The notes beneath the pieces are model-generated. The model saw nothing but the letters and a program-made list of their open reading frames with translations. It was not told where the DNA came from and did not search any database. 64,000 bases of DNA from G965222505 sp965222505. Lineage in GTDB: Bacteria; Bacteroidota; Rhodothermia; Rhodothermales; DATKEJ01. Positions 43,836-53,800 of the stretch are shown piece by piece; the first letter of the stretch is position 1; each line of letters begins with the position of its first letter. Made by a program: the position numbers and the translations under genes. Location: contig OZ244956.1 in the NCBI GenBank assembly GCA_965222505.1, positions 1,984,001 to 2,048,000 on the forward strand, read 5' to 3'.

Positions 43836-45646
43836 GCCAATCCCGCCTCCGTAATATCGCCATCATCGCCCACGTCGACCACGGCAAAACCACCCTGGTC
43901 GATGCCATGCTCTGGCAAAGCGGTACCTTCCGCGATAACCAGGACGTGGCCGAACGGGTCATGGACTCCATGGACCTCGAACGTGAAAAGGGCATCACCA
44001 TCATGGCCAAAAATACGGCCATTCACTACGGCGATGTCAAAATCAACATCGTCGATACCCCCGGCCACGCCGACTTCGGGGGCGAGGTCGAACGTACCCT
44101 CTGTATGGTCGATGGGGTGATGCTCCTCGTCGATGCCGCCGAAGGCCCCTTGCCGCAAACCCGGTTCGTGCTCCAAAAAGCCCTCGAACTGAACCTGCCG
44201 GCCATCGTGGTCATCAACAAGATCGACCGGCAGGATGCCCGCCCGGAGGAAGTGGTTAACGAAGTCTATGACCTGTTCATTGACCTGGATGCCCGCGATG
44301 ACCAGATCGAATTTCCGATCCTCTACACCGTCGCACGCGACGGCCAATGTACCCTGGACCTCAGCACCCCCCTCACCGATCTGCGCCCGCTGTTCGAGAC
44401 CATCGTCTCCTACATCCCGGCCCCCTCGGGCGATGCCAATGAACCGTTGCAGGTCCTCATCACCAACGTTACCCCGGATGCCTACCTCGGCCCGCTCGCC
44501 ATCGGGCGGGTGATGCAGGGCACCCTCACGCCCCGGCAAACCGTATTGCTGTACCACCGGGACGAGACGCAAACCCCAGCTACCGTCACCGAGCTGTTCG
44601 TCAACGACGGGCTGAAGCGTGTAGCCTCAGACCGCGCCGGTGCAGGTGAGATTGTGACCATCGCGGGCATGACGGGCATCGGCCTGGGCGAATCCATCAC
44701 CGATGCCGAAACCCCTCAACCCCTGCCGCCCCTCCATGTGGACGAGCCGACGCTGTCGATGGAGTTCCGGATCAACGATTCTCCGTTCAGCGGGCGTGAA
44801 GGGCAATACGTGACCAGCCGCAACCTGCGCGACCGGCTCTTCCGCGAGGCCGAAACCAACCTTGCCATGCGCATTGAGGAAACCCCCTCGCCGGATAGCT
44901 TCCTGGTCTATGGCCGGGGCGAACTTCAAATGGCGATTCTGATTGAGCAGATGCGCCGGGAAGGGTACGAGTTTGCCGTCGGAAAGCCGCAGGTCATTAC
45001 CAAAACCCTGAAGGGTAAACTGCACGAGCCGTTTGAGCGGGTGCTCATCGACGTGTCAGATGCCTTCTCGGGCATTGTTGTGCAAAAACTCGGCAAGCGC
45101 AAGGGCGTACTGACCCGCATGATCAACCACGGCTCAGGGCGGGTACGCATGGAGTTTGAAATCCCCAGCCGAGGCCTGATCGGCTACCGTACCGAATTCC
45201 TGACCGATACCAAAGGCACCGGCCTGCTCAGCCATTTGTTCGATGGTTACCGGCCCTGGACCGGCGACATTGTCCACCGGCTCTCCGGTGCGCTCGTTGC
45301 CGACCGCAACGGGAAAGTCACCAGCTATGCCGTCATCAACCTGCAAGAGCGCGGCCAACTTTTTGCCGGGCCGAATGACGATGTGTACCGGGGCATGATT
45401 GTGGGCGAAAACAGCCGGGATGTGGACCTGGACGTAAACATCGTCAAGGAGAAAAAATCCACCAACCACCGCGCCGCCTCCGCCGACAGTTTTGAGAAGC
45501 TCACCCCACCCCGCAAGTTCTCCCTCGAAGAAGCCATCGAATTCGTACGGGAAGACGAACTGATCGAGGTCACCCCCGCTGCCTTCCGCCTCCGCAAGCG
45601 CCACCTGGACCCCCACGCCAGAAAGAAAGCCGCCATGGCGCGGTGA
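43832..45646 (+). CDS. typA: Ribosome-associated GTPase TypA/BipA
   Basis: 604 residues, full length. G1 AHVDHGKT (about 13-20), the switch region DLEREKGITI, G3 DTPGH, G4 NKID. Next come the domain II barrel, the EF-G-like domains (GRGELQMAILIEQMRREGYEF, RGLIGYRTEFLTDTKGTG) and the BipA-specific C-terminal domain (RGQLFAGPNDDVYRGMIVGE). It acts on the ribosome in stress and low-temperature assembly. The gene starts by 4-bp overlap with the BFD-like gene, and its TGA stop forms the first bases of a perfect heptamer tract. Confidence 0.96.
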   Translation: MSQSRLRNIAIIAHVDHGKTTLVDAMLWQSGTFRDNQDVAERVMDSMDLEREKGITIMAKNTAIHYGDVKINIVDTPGHADFGGEVERTLCMVDGVMLLVDAAEGPLPQTRFVLQKALELNLPAIVVINKIDRQDARPEEVVNEVYDLFIDLDARDDQIEFPILYTVARDGQCTLDLSTPLTDLRPLFETIVSYIPAPSGDANEPLQVLITNVTPDAYLGPLAIGRVMQGTLTPRQTVLLYHRDETQTPATVTELFVNDGLKRVASDRAGAGEIVTIAGMTGIGLGESITDAETPQPLPPLHVDEPTLSMEFRINDSPFSGREGQYVTSRNLRDRLFREAETNLAMRIEETPSPDSFLVYGRGELQMAILIEQMRREGYEFAVGKPQVITKTLKGKLHEPFERVLIDVSDAFSGIVVQKLGKRKGVLTRMINHGSGRVRMEFEIPSRGLIGYRTEFLTDTKGTGLLSHLFDGYRPWTGDIVHRLSGALVADRNGKVTSYAVINLQERGQLFAGPNDDVYRGMIVGENSRDVDLDVNIVKEKKSTNHRAASADSFEKLTPPRKFSLEEAIEFVREDELIEVTPAAFRLRKRHLDPHARKKAAMAR

Positions 45647-45714
45647 GTGCGGAGTGCGGAGTGCGGAGTGCGGAGTGCGGAGTGCGGAGTGCGGAGTGCG
45701 GAGTGCGGAGTGCG
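45645..45714. repeat. Ten perfect tandem copies of GAGTGCG
   Basis: Exactly 70 bp, ten identical heptamers, starting at the second base of the typA stop codon. It is the most regular of the tracts in this window. The complementary word CGCACTC occurs at 46972-46978 and 63915-63921. Confidence 0.95.
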
Positions 45715-45744
45715 AAAATGGATTTTCGTCGGTGTGTTGGGTTC

Positions 45745-45801
45745 CAAGCGCCGCAGGGAACGGTCGAGACCGTTCCGCGCCTGGATATACCGCGGCGCTT
45801 G
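45745..45801. repeat. Nested palindrome between convergent genes
   Basis: Outer arms CAAGCGCCGC (45745-45754) and GCGGCGCTTG (45792-45801) are exact complements. Inside, GGAACGGTC (45757-45765) and GACCGTTCC (45768-45776) form a second perfect stem with a 2-nt loop. Between the end of typA and the end of the - strand T9SS gene, a likely terminator for one or both. Confidence 0.7.
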
Positions 45802-45847
45802 ACCACCTCGTCATATGACGTGCGACGTCTAAACGAATGGAGGGAGG

Positions 45848-46825
45848 TTACGGTACGCGGATGAACGGCTGCGTAAATTGCCCCCCTGGCCCCTCAAGCT
45901 GTGCAATGAAAAGGCCGCTATTGTCGATGGGCAGGCTCAACTGTAGCGTCTTAACTTGTTTGGCCTGCAGAAGCACAGGTGCCATATAGATGCGTTGCCC
46001 GAGTACGTTGAAGACCGAAAGCTCATACAGACCGGCAACGCCTGCTTGCACACGCAGATGAACCTCCTGACGTACCGGATTTGGATAGAGGGTTAGCGTT
46101 AACGCCTTGGATGCTGGAAGATCGACGGTATTAGAGGTGATGCGCAGATCAAACAGAAACCGCAGTTCCTTCCCGTACGCCACGCTGTCAATAAGTGCAT
46201 ATTTGAGATCGCGGAATACACTGGGGTCCCCGCCTGTGTGAAGCAATCCAACCCCGTAGCCGTACATCTCGCCATAAAATACACCATACAATTCAAACCC
46301 CTTTACAGCGGGCAAGACGAGCGTTTCAATAGGCCCACCATAAGGACTGATGCGATACTCCCCGGCATACTCACCCCAAACGGCAATGACCGGTCCCACT
46401 GGAGTGGTGTAGCAACTGCCAAAATCAGCATCAAATCTTATTTCTTCTGGTACCCTACTATTGCCCCAGGTGTGTACAATGCCGTTTTCCACACGCTCAT
46501 AGGTAAAAAACGTGGTGGCTTCAGTAACCAGGGTACCAGGCCGGTAGATTTCGGGCGTATGAAAAATGGTATGCTCAACTGCGGAATAGACCGTGCCTTC
46601 GATCAGTGTATCGGCCAAGACCTCCCAGCGTGAGGCCCCTGCAAGAAAGCCACCGTCAAAGGTCATGTACTCCCGTACATCGCCGATGCGTAGCGGGTAA
46701 TACCCGGACGGATCCAACGTATCGGCAACGACCAATGAATCTGGAAAGGGACATTCATACTGGGCATAAGCCGGCTGAAATGCGCCCCATGCGCAAACAA
46801 ACAAAAGCAGAAAGATTTGTCGCAT
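45848..46825 (-). CDS. T9SS-secreted protein of unknown function
   Basis: 325 residues from ATG 46825 (MRQIFLLLFVCAWGAFQPAYAQ, signal peptide); a GTG 9 bp earlier is possible. The body (YYPLRIGDVREYMTFDGGF ... FGSCYTTPVGPVIAVWGEYAG ... KGFELYGVFYGEMYGYGVGLLHTGGD) resembles a beta-sandwich domain seen in other Bacteroidota exported proteins, for which I know no function. The last 80 residues (LTLTLYPNPVRQEV, ELSVFNVLGQRIY, FIAQLEG) are a type A sorting domain, so it should be surface-displayed or released. It stands alone, flanked on both sides by complementary heptamer tracts. Confidence 0.75.
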   Translation of the reverse strand: MRQIFLLLFVCAWGAFQPAYAQYECPFPDSLVVADTLDPSGYYPLRIGDVREYMTFDGGFLAGASRWEVLADTLIEGTVYSAVEHTIFHTPEIYRPGTLVTEATTFFTYERVENGIVHTWGNSRVPEEIRFDADFGSCYTTPVGPVIAVWGEYAGEYRISPYGGPIETLVLPAVKGFELYGVFYGEMYGYGVGLLHTGGDPSVFRDLKYALIDSVAYGKELRFLFDLRITSNTVDLPASKALTLTLYPNPVRQEVHLRVQAGVAGLYELSVFNVLGQRIYMAPVLLQAKQVKTLQLSLPIDNSGLFIAQLEGPGGQFTQPFIRVP

Positions 46826-46957
46826 ACTTCTCACCCTTTCTCATCATAAATATCCTATATACCTTCAGACATCCCAAACCTCGCACGCATTCCATAAACG
46901 CACGGCGTTTCTCGACCTCAGGTGATACACCATACCCCTGCAAATTGACCCTAACGT

Positions 46958-46985
46958 CGCACCCCGCACCCCGCACTCCGCACTT
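46958..46985. repeat. Four-unit heptamer tract, complement of the typA-end tract
   Basis: Units CGCACCC, CGCACCC, CGCACTC, CGCACTT. CGCACTC is the reverse complement of GAGTGCG at 45645-45714, so the two tracts form an inverted pair around the T9SS gene 45848-46825. The last two units are repeated exactly at 63915-63928. Confidence 0.85.
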
Positions 46986-47211
46986 CCCCGCACGTATGCA
47001 TCTACCCTCATATGCCCTTTGGGAAAGGTGTTAAGGATTGGTGACTGGGCTTGCAAAAACGGGTTTGCTGGACGATATTTAGTCCATCAACAGGCAATCA
47101 GATCGGGGTAACATTCGTCCCGGCGAGGCAATCAACAACTGCGGATCGGCAAGCACACGACACACCCGCAGGGAGACGTATCGCCGCGCCCATCGCCCCG
47201 ACATTTATGCG

Positions 47212-47217
47212 AGGAGG
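47212..47217 (+). promoter_or_regulatory. Strong Shine-Dalgarno before the first lamin-tail gene
   Basis: AGGAGG stands 5 nt before ATG 47223. It confirms this start and is exceptional among the genes in this window. Confidence 0.65.
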
Positions 47218-47222
47218 ACCTC

Positions 47223-49184
47223 ATGAAACGGACGCTCGGCACGATCATCGCGTATGCGCTCATCCCTCTTGGGGTGTACGCCCAGCCCGTGGTCATTAAC
47301 GAAATTAACTACAACGCCGACGGCGATTTTGACGCCGGCGAATGGATTGAACTCTACAACCCCGGCGCCGGCAACGTTGATTTGTCCAACTGGGTCCTGA
47401 AGGACCAGAGTGACGACAATGGCTTCGTCTTGCTGGCAGGTACGTCCATCCCGGCAGGGGGCTATCTGGTTATTGTCGAGGACGTCGCCCTGTTCGGGGC
47501 CGTGCATCCCGGCGTGAGCAACGCGATCGGTAATTTTGGGGTCGGCGATGCGGCCTTTGGCTTTGGCAACACATCGGACCAGGTCCGGCTCTATGATGCG
47601 GGCGCAGCCCTCGTCGACTCCGTCAAATACAAAGACGGCGGCAAGTGGCCCCGTGAAGCCGACGGTGATGGCTCCACCCTGGCCCTCGGCAATGCCACCT
47701 CGGACAACGCCGAAGCCGCCAACTGGGGGGCCTCCGCCGAACTCGGCGGCACACCCGGTGCAGCCAACGGCAACACCTTGCCCTTTGTGCGCATCGACAC
47801 CCCTGAAGACGGCACGGAATTTTCCAATGTGAACACCATTGCCATCGACGGGCGCGTGGCCGACCTCCAGGGGGCGCCGGCCAGCGTTACCCTCGAAGCC
47901 AAAAACACAGACGATGACAGCGTTACCCCACTCGGCACAGCCACCATCAACGGCGGTACCTACAACCTGACCTGGAGTGATCCACCAGCCGGTGAGTTCA
48001 AAATCCAGGCCACGGCTACTGACGGTAATGGGGAAACCTCCAAGTCTCCCAAAACACTGATTCGCGTCTTTTCCAACAACCCATGTGATGTGCCCGCCCC
48101 GAACCTCATCGTCACGGAAATCAACTACAACGCCCCGGACGACCTCAATACTGGCGACTGGCTCGAAATCCACAATCCGAATGATGAACCCGTCCGCCTG
48201 AAGGACTGGGTTTTGCGGGATGAACAGGTCAACGATCCGTTCTCCTTACCCGATGTCACAATTTCGGCCAACGGATTTTTTGTGTTCGTGCGGGACAGCA
48301 CCGATTTCAGTGCGATCCATGCCATTGCCAACTATGCGGGTGAACTGGGCTTCGGCCTCGGCGGAAATGATCAGGTACGGCTCTTTACCCCCAACGGCTG
48401 TATGATCGACATGGTCGACTATGACAACGAAGACCCCTGGCCGGTCGAACCGGATGGGAGCGGCAAAACCCTGGCCCTTAGCAACCTATCCGCCGACAAC
48501 GTCAACCCGGCCCACTGGGTGGCCTCCCGTGACAATGGCGGCACCCCAGGCATCAGAAATGCCGTGAGTTTGCCCGTCGAACTCACCCGCTTTTTCGCCG
48601 ATCCCGCCGGAGCCAACATGGTTCTCCTCACCTGGATGACGGCCACGGAGACCAACAATGCCGGCTTCGAGGTGGAAATGAAACACGGCGTTGTACGGCC
48701 GCGGCATGCCGCAGCCCAACTTGGAAATGCGGAAAATCCGTCGGCATGGCAAACCCTGGCTTTCGTCGAGGGCAAAGGCACCACGACTGAAGCCCAGACC
48801 TACCGGTATACGGTCGAAAACCTGAGCACAGGAACCCACACCTTCCGGCTCAAACAAATCGACTTTGACGGCACCTTTGCCTATTCCCCCGTGGCCCAGG
48901 TGCAAATTGGCGTGCCGGGTACCTACAGCTTTACAGCAGCCTATCCGAACCCCTTCCGGGACCAAACCCGGTTCACCTTCGCCGTACGCAAAGCCCAACA
49001 GATCGAGATCGGCCTGTATGATGTGTTGGGTCGGCAGGTGGCTACGGTCTTCAACGGCTGGGCCGAAGCCGATACCCCGAACACCCTGGCCATAGATGGC
49101 AAAACCCTGTCTGTTGGCACCTACTACCTGCGCCTGACCAGCGAGGACTTTACCGAGGTCCAACAGTTGGTTGTTACCCGATAA
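47223..49184 (+). CDS. T9SS-secreted protein with two lamin-tail domains
   Basis: 653 residues. Signal peptide about 1-20. Lamin-tail (LTD) domains at about 22-170 (VVINEINYNADGDFDAGEWIELYNPG) and 293-435 (LIVTEINYNAPDDLNTGDWLEIHNPN), with an Ig-like domain between (about 188-275). Then come the pre-sorting domain (VELTRFFADPAG ... LTWMTATETNNAGFEVEMK) and the type A sorting domain (AYPNPF ... LYDVLGR ... TYYLRL). LTD domains in bacteria occur on secreted and cell-surface proteins, often with nucleases or CotH kinases; their ligand is uncertain. About 20 extra residues near 485-505 are encoded by a palindromic element (48693-48720). First of three consecutive LTD genes. Confidence 0.82.
   Translation: MKRTLGTIIAYALIPLGVYAQPVVINEINYNADGDFDAGEWIELYNPGAGNVDLSNWVLKDQSDDNGFVLLAGTSIPAGGYLVIVEDVALFGAVHPGVSNAIGNFGVGDAAFGFGNTSDQVRLYDAGAALVDSVKYKDGGKWPREADGDGSTLALGNATSDNAEAANWGASAELGGTPGAANGNTLPFVRIDTPEDGTEFSNVNTIAIDGRVADLQGAPASVTLEAKNTDDDSVTPLGTATINGGTYNLTWSDPPAGEFKIQATATDGNGETSKSPKTLIRVFSNNPCDVPAPNLIVTEINYNAPDDLNTGDWLEIHNPNDEPVRLKDWVLRDEQVNDPFSLPDVTISANGFFVFVRDSTDFSAIHAIANYAGELGFGLGGNDQVRLFTPNGCMIDMVDYDNEDPWPVEPDGSGKTLALSNLSADNVNPAHWVASRDNGGTPGIRNAVSLPVELTRFFADPAGANMVLLTWMTATETNNAGFEVEMKHGVVRPRHAAAQLGNAENPSAWQTLAFVEGKGTTTEAQTYRYTVENLSTGTHTFRLKQIDFDGTFAYSPVAQVQIGVPGTYSFTAAYPNPFRDQTRFTFAVRKAQQIEIGLYDVLGRQVATVFNGWAEADTPNTLAIDGKTLSVGTYYLRLTSEDFTEVQQLVVTR
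48693..48720. repeat. 28-bp palindromic mini-element inside a coding region, copy 2
   Basis: Centred on the perfect 12-bp palindrome GCGGCATGCCGC (48701-48712), with partial complementarity out to 28 bp. It has the same length, the same ends (GT ... CCCAAC) and the same GG-ATGCC core as the element at 31831-31858. It is read in frame (V-R-P-R-H-A-A-A-Q) at the same position of the same domain type. Confidence 0.65.
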
Positions 49185-49369
49185 CCGCGCAACTCCAGGG
49201 CCAGGCAGGGCCCGCAACATTTGTACAAGGGCTTCACAATAGCGGCTGCACCCCAATGCAGCAGGCGTAGTATATTGCACATCGCCACCGGGCGTTTGTA
49301 TGTTACCCCCTGAACAGACGGCCCCGCACATTGGGGACGGTCAGGTACACCGCTTATACGATTGTGTTG

Positions 49370-50698
49370 ATGGATCGACTGCGCCTTCTCTGTATCCTCT
49401 CCTTGTTGGTGCTCGGCTTTGGCTCCACTGCAGCCCAAACGGTACTGATCAACGAAATCAACTACCACGCCGCCCCAGAATTTGACACCAAGGACTGGCT
49501 GGAACTCCACAACCCCGGCGCAACAACCATCGACGTCTCCGGCTGGACATTCAGCGACGAAGACGATGCCAACCGGTTCGTCTTGCCCGCCGGAACCCTG
49601 TTGCCCGCCGGCGGCTTCCTGGTCCTCTGCCGGGATGCAGCCGCCTTTGCCGCCCTGTACACCAATCAAACCTGCCTCGGCGATTTTCCGTTTAACCTCG
49701 CCAACGGCGGCGAACTGCTCCGCCTCCTGGATGCCGGCGGCACCATCGTTAATGCCGTCAACTATGACGACGAGGCCCCGTGGCCCACATCCCCCGACGG
49801 CAGCGGCCCCACCCTCGAACTCACCAGCTCCGATTTGGACAATACACAACCCACCAGTTGGCAACGCTCCCTTGCCATCGGCGGGACGCCCGGCGTAGCG
49901 AATGGGAATGAAACCCCATCGGTGGTTGTCATCAATGAAATCAACTACAACTCGGTTGACACCTTCGACCCGCGGGACTGGATCGAACTCCACAACCCGG
50001 CCACTACGCCGGTGGATGTATCCGGCTGGATCTTCAGGGATACCGACAGCGACACGACGTTTGTGCTGCCGCCCGCTACCCAGATTGCCGGCGGAGGCTT
50101 TCTGGTGTTGTGCCGGGATGCCGCCACATTTCAGGCCGTCTTTTCGGCAGGCCCGCCTTGTGCCGGGGCCTTCGGCTTCAGCCTGAGCAATGGCGGTGAA
50201 AAGCTGCAACTGTGGGATGCCGCCCGTGTGGTGGTCGATTCCCTGACCTACGACGATATGGCCCCCTGGACCACAGACCCAGACGGCAACGGCCCAACCC
50301 TGGAATTGGTCTATCACGGCCTGGACAACAGCCTGGCCGAAAGCTGGGGGGCCGCGGCGGTTTTGGGTGGAACCCCGGGCGCACAGAATAGCATTTTTGT
50401 GGTGAACGCGACAGAAAAGGAGCTCCCAACCGGCCCTTTCCGGCTGGGAATGAACTACCCGAATCCGTTCAGCAAGCAAACGGCCATTCCGTACGCGTTG
50501 GACGTACCGGCCGATGTGACCCTCCATATTTTTAATACCCTGGGGCAGGAAGTGCATCGCAGCGCGATGGGCCACCAGCCCTCGGGAACCTACACCGCGC
50601 ACTGGACACCGGAAGCCCTGCATACCGGCGTCTACTTTTACCACCTTATGGTCAATGGCCGCACGACCGCTACCCGCACAGCCCTCTTGATCTACTAA
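49370..50698 (+). CDS. T9SS-secreted protein with two lamin-tail domains (second gene)
   Basis: 442 residues from ATG 49370 (MDRLRLLCILSLLVLGFGSTAAQ). Two LTD domains fill almost the whole mature part: about 23-175 (VLINEINYHAAPEFDTKDWLELHNPG) and 186-340 (VVINEINYNSVDTFDPRDWIELHNPA). A type A sorting domain follows (MNYPNPFSKQTAIPYAL, IFNTLGQEV, GVYFYHL). The two LTDs share GGxFLVLCRDAA and DGxGPTLEL phrases with each other and with the next gene, pointing to recent duplication. No catalytic domain is present, so it may be a binding or scaffold partner of the CotH protein that follows. Confidence 0.82.
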   Translation: MDRLRLLCILSLLVLGFGSTAAQTVLINEINYHAAPEFDTKDWLELHNPGATTIDVSGWTFSDEDDANRFVLPAGTLLPAGGFLVLCRDAAAFAALYTNQTCLGDFPFNLANGGELLRLLDAGGTIVNAVNYDDEAPWPTSPDGSGPTLELTSSDLDNTQPTSWQRSLAIGGTPGVANGNETPSVVVINEINYNSVDTFDPRDWIELHNPATTPVDVSGWIFRDTDSDTTFVLPPATQIAGGGFLVLCRDAATFQAVFSAGPPCAGAFGFSLSNGGEKLQLWDAARVVVDSLTYDDMAPWTTDPDGNGPTLELVYHGLDNSLAESWGAAAVLGGTPGAQNSIFVVNATEKELPTGPFRLGMNYPNPFSKQTAIPYALDVPADVTLHIFNTLGQEVHRSAMGHQPSGTYTAHWTPEALHTGVYFYHLMVNGRTTATRTALLIY

Positions 50699-50701
50699 AT
50701 C

Positions 50702-50820
50702 ATGTTACGCCTTCTTGGCCCATTCGACCTTGGCGAATTGCACAAGATCAACGTCAAGCGGCGTAACATTCAGATACTAAGTCGAACCCCACACCTGTGT
50801 TTTTCCGGGCGTTACGCCCG
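50702..50820. repeat. Inverted repeats in the gap before the CotH gene
   Basis: ATGTTACGCC (50702-50711) and GGCGTAACAT (50760-50769) are exact complements. A tight hairpin CGGGCG-TTA-CGCCCG occupies 50806-50820, 32 bp before the next ATG. Either may act as terminator of the second LTD gene or as an mRNA leader structure. Confidence 0.55.
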
Positions 50821-50852
50821 TTAGCCAAACCGGGTGCCCGACCCCCACCAAT

Positions 50853-53800
50853 ATGGGATTGGTACGAATGATGAGCTTTGGCCTCGGCCTGGGCCTTATG
50901 CTTCCTGTGTCCACTTCTGGACAAACCGTCTACATCAACGAACTGCTGGCCATCAACGACGCGGTCATCTCAGACGAAGCTGGAGAATTTGACGACTGGA
51001 TCGAATTTTACAACCCCGGAGCCACCTCGATCGACCTCGGCGGATACTACCTCACGGATGACCTCAGCAACCCAACCGCGTGGGAAATCCCGACCGACAA
51101 TCCAACAGCCACCACCATCCCCGCCGGTGGATACTTGCTGTTCTGGACCGACGGCCAGCCGGACCAGGGCACCCTGCATGGCCCCTTCAAACTGAGCGGA
51201 GCCGGTGAACAAGTGGGCCTGTTTATGCCGGATGGCATCACCCCCATCGATACCGTGACCTTTCCCTCCCAGATCAAGGACATCTCCTACGGGCGACAAC
51301 CCGACGGCGGCGATGCCTTCCTGAACTTCGCCGAGGCCACGCCGGGCGGATCCAACAACACAGCGGGTTCGGCCTTCGCGGTCGCACCCATATTTACACC
51401 TCCTGGCGGCTTCTATACCGGCGGTGCGATGGTTACGCTACATACCCCCTCCTCCAACGCAGACATCTATTACACCATTGACGGCAGCGTCCCGACGGAA
51501 AACAGCCCTCACTACAACGGCCCCATCTCGACCGATACCACCATTGCCCTCCGTGCCATCACGTTGGCATCGGGGCTGTTGCCCAGCCGGATCAGTACGC
51601 ATACCTACCTGATCAACGAAGCATTTACCCTGCCCACCCTTTCTCTGGTCTCGGACCCCATCAACCTGTACGACGAAGAAATGGGCATCCTCGTCGATGG
51701 CCCTCCCCGCCCCGGTTGCACGGAACGTTGCGAAAACTACTGGCAAGATTGGGAGCGAGATGCCCACGCTGAATATTTTGAAGCCGACGGCACCCCGGCC
51801 TTCAGCCTGGACCTCGGCGTGAAGGTGTCCGGCTTCTTTAGCCGCGTCGACGCCAAAAAATCCCTGGCCCTGCGGACCCGCTCCCGCTACGGCACACCGA
51901 ACATTCGCTACCCGATTTTTTCCCAGAAACCGGATGAGGACCGCTACGATGGCCTCCAGGTCCGGGCCAGCAGTTTTGAACGAACCAAAAACGAAGCCTT
52001 CTACGAACTCAATGAATTGTCCGGCCGCCGCATGGACATGCAGGCCTACCAACCGGCCATCATCTTCCTCAACGGGCAGTACCACGGCATCTACAATGTG
52101 ATGGAACGCAAAAATGCCGACCTGGTCAAGAGCAATTACGGCTACAATGACATCGACTTGTTTGATGCGGTGGAAGGTGTTCTTGAAGGCGACCGCGAGC
52201 AGATGAACGAAACAACGAACTACCTGAGCTCATCGGACTTTCGGCAATCGGGCGGGTATGCTTTTGCGGATGCGAACCTGGTCGATATGGAAAGCCTCAT
52301 CGAACACTATGCCACCACCATCATCATGGGACGCACCGACTTCGGGAACGTGCGCATGTGGCGGCCTCGGGAGACCGGTGGCCGGTGGCGCATGATGACG
52401 TTCGACTATGACGTAAGCCTGCTGGACCATGACACAGTGGATTGGATGTTAACCACCAGTACCGACCGATGGCTCCACGGCATGTTGCCTTTCCTCCTGG
52501 AAAACAATGAATTCAGGGAACGCTTTATCACCCGCATCTCCGACCTGCTCAACTCCACGTTTTCACCGGCCACCCACCGGGCCATGATCGACCAAGTGGC
52601 CAGCCGGGTCCAGCCGGAAATGACCCGTGAAATTGAACGCTGGCAGATTCAGTACAATACGTTCATGCAGAGTTTTGGGGCATGGCTCGGCTTTGTGAAT
52701 GAACGCAAGACCTTCGCCCGCCTCCGGCCCGACCGCGTACGCAACCACCTCAAAACCCACCTCAACCTCGGCGATCCCCTCCGTATCTCGATTACACCCT
52801 TCGGGCAAGGCACCGTGCGGGTAAACAGCATCGAAGGCATTGACCGCAACTGGCTCGGCTTTTACTTCCCCGGCATCCCGGTCACCCTGACTGCTGAACC
52901 CGCACCCGGCTTTGCCTTCGCGGGCTGGTCTGAGCCCAGCCTGGGCAATGACCCCACCGTAGCGGTCACCCTCACCGCCGACCTCAACCTCGCACCCCAG
53001 TTTACCCAATCGGTCCAGCCACCGGATGTAGCCTTCAACGAAATCAACTTTAACGCCGCAGGATTCTTCGATACACGGGACTGGGTGGAACTCTACAACC
53101 CGACAGACGAAACCGTCGACCTCTCGGGCTGGATCTTTGAAGACGGCACCCTGAATGAATTTATCGTCCCGGACGGCACGACCATCGAAGCCCAGGGCTA
53201 CCAGGTGCTATGCCGGGATCGTGAAGCGTTCTTCCAGACCTACGGCGAAACCATCGACTGTGTGGGAGACTTTGGCTTCGGCCTCAGCGAATTGGGCGAA
53301 ACCCTCACCCTGCGCCATCCCACCCGCATTCTGGTAGATGCCATTACCTACAGCGCTGAAGCCCCCTGGCCGACCGATGCCAACGGCTCCGGTGCTACCA
53401 TAGCCCTGAACGAGCCGGACGAGGACAACGCCCTCCCTGAAAACTGGCGTGCTTCATTGGCCGTCGGTGGAACCCCCGGTGCGGCAAACCATACTGAAAC
53501 CGAACCACCATCCCTCGTCATCAACGAGATCAACTACAACTCCTCGGATGCCTTTGATGCACGGGACTGGGTAGAGCTCTATAACCCCGTGATGGAATTT
53601 GTCGAGGTCTCCGGCCTCATCTTCCGTGACACCGACAGTGACACCCTCTTCACCATCCCCGACGGCATGTTGATGTTCCCTAACAGCTACCTCGTACTAT
53701 GCCGGGACCAGGCCGCGTTTCAGGCCGTGTACCCCAATGGCCCTGAATGTGTGGGAGACCTGGGCTTCGGATTGGCCAATGCCGGTGAAAAAATCCTGAT

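Larger units (their letters stand above)
46826..47222. other. 397-bp intergenic region with a heptamer tract
   Basis: No credible gene is seen. Four heptamers (CGCACCC, CGCACCC, CGCACTC, CGCACTT) occupy 46958-46985, the inverted form of the tract at 45645-45714. The rest serves as leader for the divergent T9SS genes on either side; no clear TAnnTTTG promoter was found. Confidence 0.6.

Noticed and set aside
49124..50644. 506-codon open frame on the - strand
   Set aside because: Antisense to the second lamin-tail gene, with low-complexity Gly/Val/Ala content.
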